DNA of 64,000 bases from positions 807,824 to 871,823 of the forward strand of contig NZ_QVEX01000001.1 in assembly GCF_003434055.1 (NCBI RefSeq), written 5' to 3'. The notes beneath the pieces were generated by a model, which was not told the DNA's origin, did no database searches, and saw only the letters and a program-made list of their open reading frames with translations. This document shows, piece by piece, positions 63,137 to 64,000 of this stretch. This DNA is from Enterocloster aldenensis. GTDB lineage: Bacteria > Bacillota > Clostridia > Lachnospirales > Lachnospiraceae. How positions within the stretch are numbered: the first letter of the stretch is position 1; each line of letters opens with the position of its first letter. A program made the position numbers and the translations under genes.

Positions 63137-64000
63137 TCAAGGCATTTGTCCTGAAATGCCATCCGGCCGTACTGAAATGTCCAGCAGCACATGAAGCCGG
63201 AACAGGGCGCCGGACGTTTCAAAGGTCATGGCCCCGCCGTATTTTTCCGCCACGGTTTTTATGTTTGAAAGCCCTGTACCCATGGCCGGACTGGCTTTGG
63301 GAAGACAGGTATTCTCAAATTCAAGCAAATAAAAGCTGCCCTGCTGTTCTCCTGCCATACGGATTGACGTGGTCCCCTCCATCCCGGCGCAGGCCTGGAT
63401 GGCGTTATCCAGCGCATTGGCAAAAATCACGCACCAGTCCAGGTCGCTGACCCCGCAGGGCCGCGGCAGTACAAGGGAGGAATCCACCTCTGCCCCGCAT
63501 GCCCTGGCAAGTTCCAGCTTATCCCCCAGCAGGACATCCATCACAGGATTGCCTGTCTGGATTGGAAATGAAAGGCCCATGGACACTGCCTCCAGCTTCT
63601 GCAGGTAACTCCCGCGCCCGTTCCGCCTGACCGCTTCTCAGGAGCCCATCCAATACGGCCAGGTGGTTCTTTATGTCATGGCGGAAAGCCCTGGTCTGGC
63701 CATAGCGCATCCTGGCCTGTTCCACATAGGTCCTCTGTGCGTTTGTCTCCTGCTCCAGGGACGCCAGGGATGACCGGAGACGGAAGCCGTCACAGACGCG
63801 TTTATAGGCGCACAGGGTGCATACCAGGGCGGCCAGGCCAAGCATCTGCAAAACCAGAAGGGAAAACTGCTTCCCTATTTCCTTCGGAAAAGGCATGGTC
63901 GTTGTATTCCCGTAATGGCTGCTGAATATGTAAAGCTCCACAGCAAAAAGGAATACCCCGGGCCAAAGCAGCATCCATATATACGGATCCAGGCCCTTAT
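63137..64000 (-). pseudogene. GHKL-type sensor kinase, frameshifted and cut by the window edge
   Basis: Two frames together make a kinase of the AgrC/CitS-like GHKL type. From the edge down: a membrane helix, then TRAFRHDIKNHLAVLDGLL (phosphoacceptor His) in one frame to about 63607; then, in the next frame, SMGLSFPIQTGNPVMDVLLGDK, NALDNAIQAC (N-box) and GTGLSNIKTVAEKYGG (G-box) to 63137. The join reads RAREYLQKLEAV if one T at 63606-63607 is removed, so a single-base insertion or a sequencing error breaks the gene. The N-terminus lies beyond the window. Confidence 0.75.

Overview
The window looks like chromosomal DNA of a gut-type Clostridia, most likely Lachnospiraceae of the Enterocloster / Clostridium clostridioforme kind. 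That assignment is inferred from strong AGGAGG ribosome sites, TTGACA/TATAAT promoters, roughly 50% GC, the linked order recA-recX-rny and murC-dnaD-dnaI-prs, a monomeric [FeFe] hydrogenase, TRAP and ECF transporters, and many one-component regulators. No rRNA, tRNA, CRISPR array, prophage or transposase gene was recognised.

Layout. 1-5.3 kb: an M28 peptidase running off the left edge, an ACT-domain protein, a GNAT acetyltransferase and a pair of conserved genes of unknown function. 4.6-10.5 kb: a phosphonate-type ABC importer (phnD-phnC-phnE-phnE) in one operon with a metallophosphoesterase and a PHP-domain phosphoesterase, divergent from a Crp/Fnr regulator. 10.6-16.9 kb: a sugar-acid-type operon (enolase-superfamily enzyme, TRAP P/Q/M, GntR/FCD regulator, membrane protein, 3-hydroxyacyl-CoA-dehydrogenase-like enzyme) behind a perfect 38-bp palindrome. 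17.2-28 kb: an accessory region with a large lipoprotein, small hypotheticals, damaged genes (WYL regulator, lipoprotein with a stop, kinase stub, frameshifted GNAT) and copies of a palindromic repeat. 28-33.2 kb: a TetR-controlled MFS / FtsX / ABC-ATPase operon. 33.3-37.7 kb: a decaying redox cluster (flavodoxin fused to a broken aldo/keto reductase, LysR regulator, iron-type alcohol dehydrogenase, cyclophilin-like remnant).

37.8-49 kb is housekeeping: rny, recX, recA (with an SOS box), an acyltransferase, prs, dnaI-like, dnaD, murC and queT (with a candidate preQ1 riboswitch). 49.3-53.3 kb holds a LytS-like kinase, a response regulator and a diguanylate cyclase. 53.4-55 kb: a DUF134 regulator plus NifX-like protein behind two spaced palindromes, then mazF. 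54.9-58.7 kb: an ECF importer operon with a NiaR-type repressor and a matching inverted-repeat operator, so probably niacin uptake. 58.7-64 kb: an [FeFe] hydrogenase, a LysR/YeiH pair, a coiled-coil protein and a frameshifted GHKL kinase cut by the right edge.

The most unusual signal is a palindromic repeat of about 160 bp. One full copy (17447-17606) lies in frame inside a lipoprotein gene, is open on both strands, and encodes peptides with the same ends in either direction. Shortened or diverged copies lie at 26436-26494, 27362-27446 and about 42818-42905. The next most interesting is two tandem DnaA-box pairs flanking an AT-rich stretch upstream of dnaD-dnaI.
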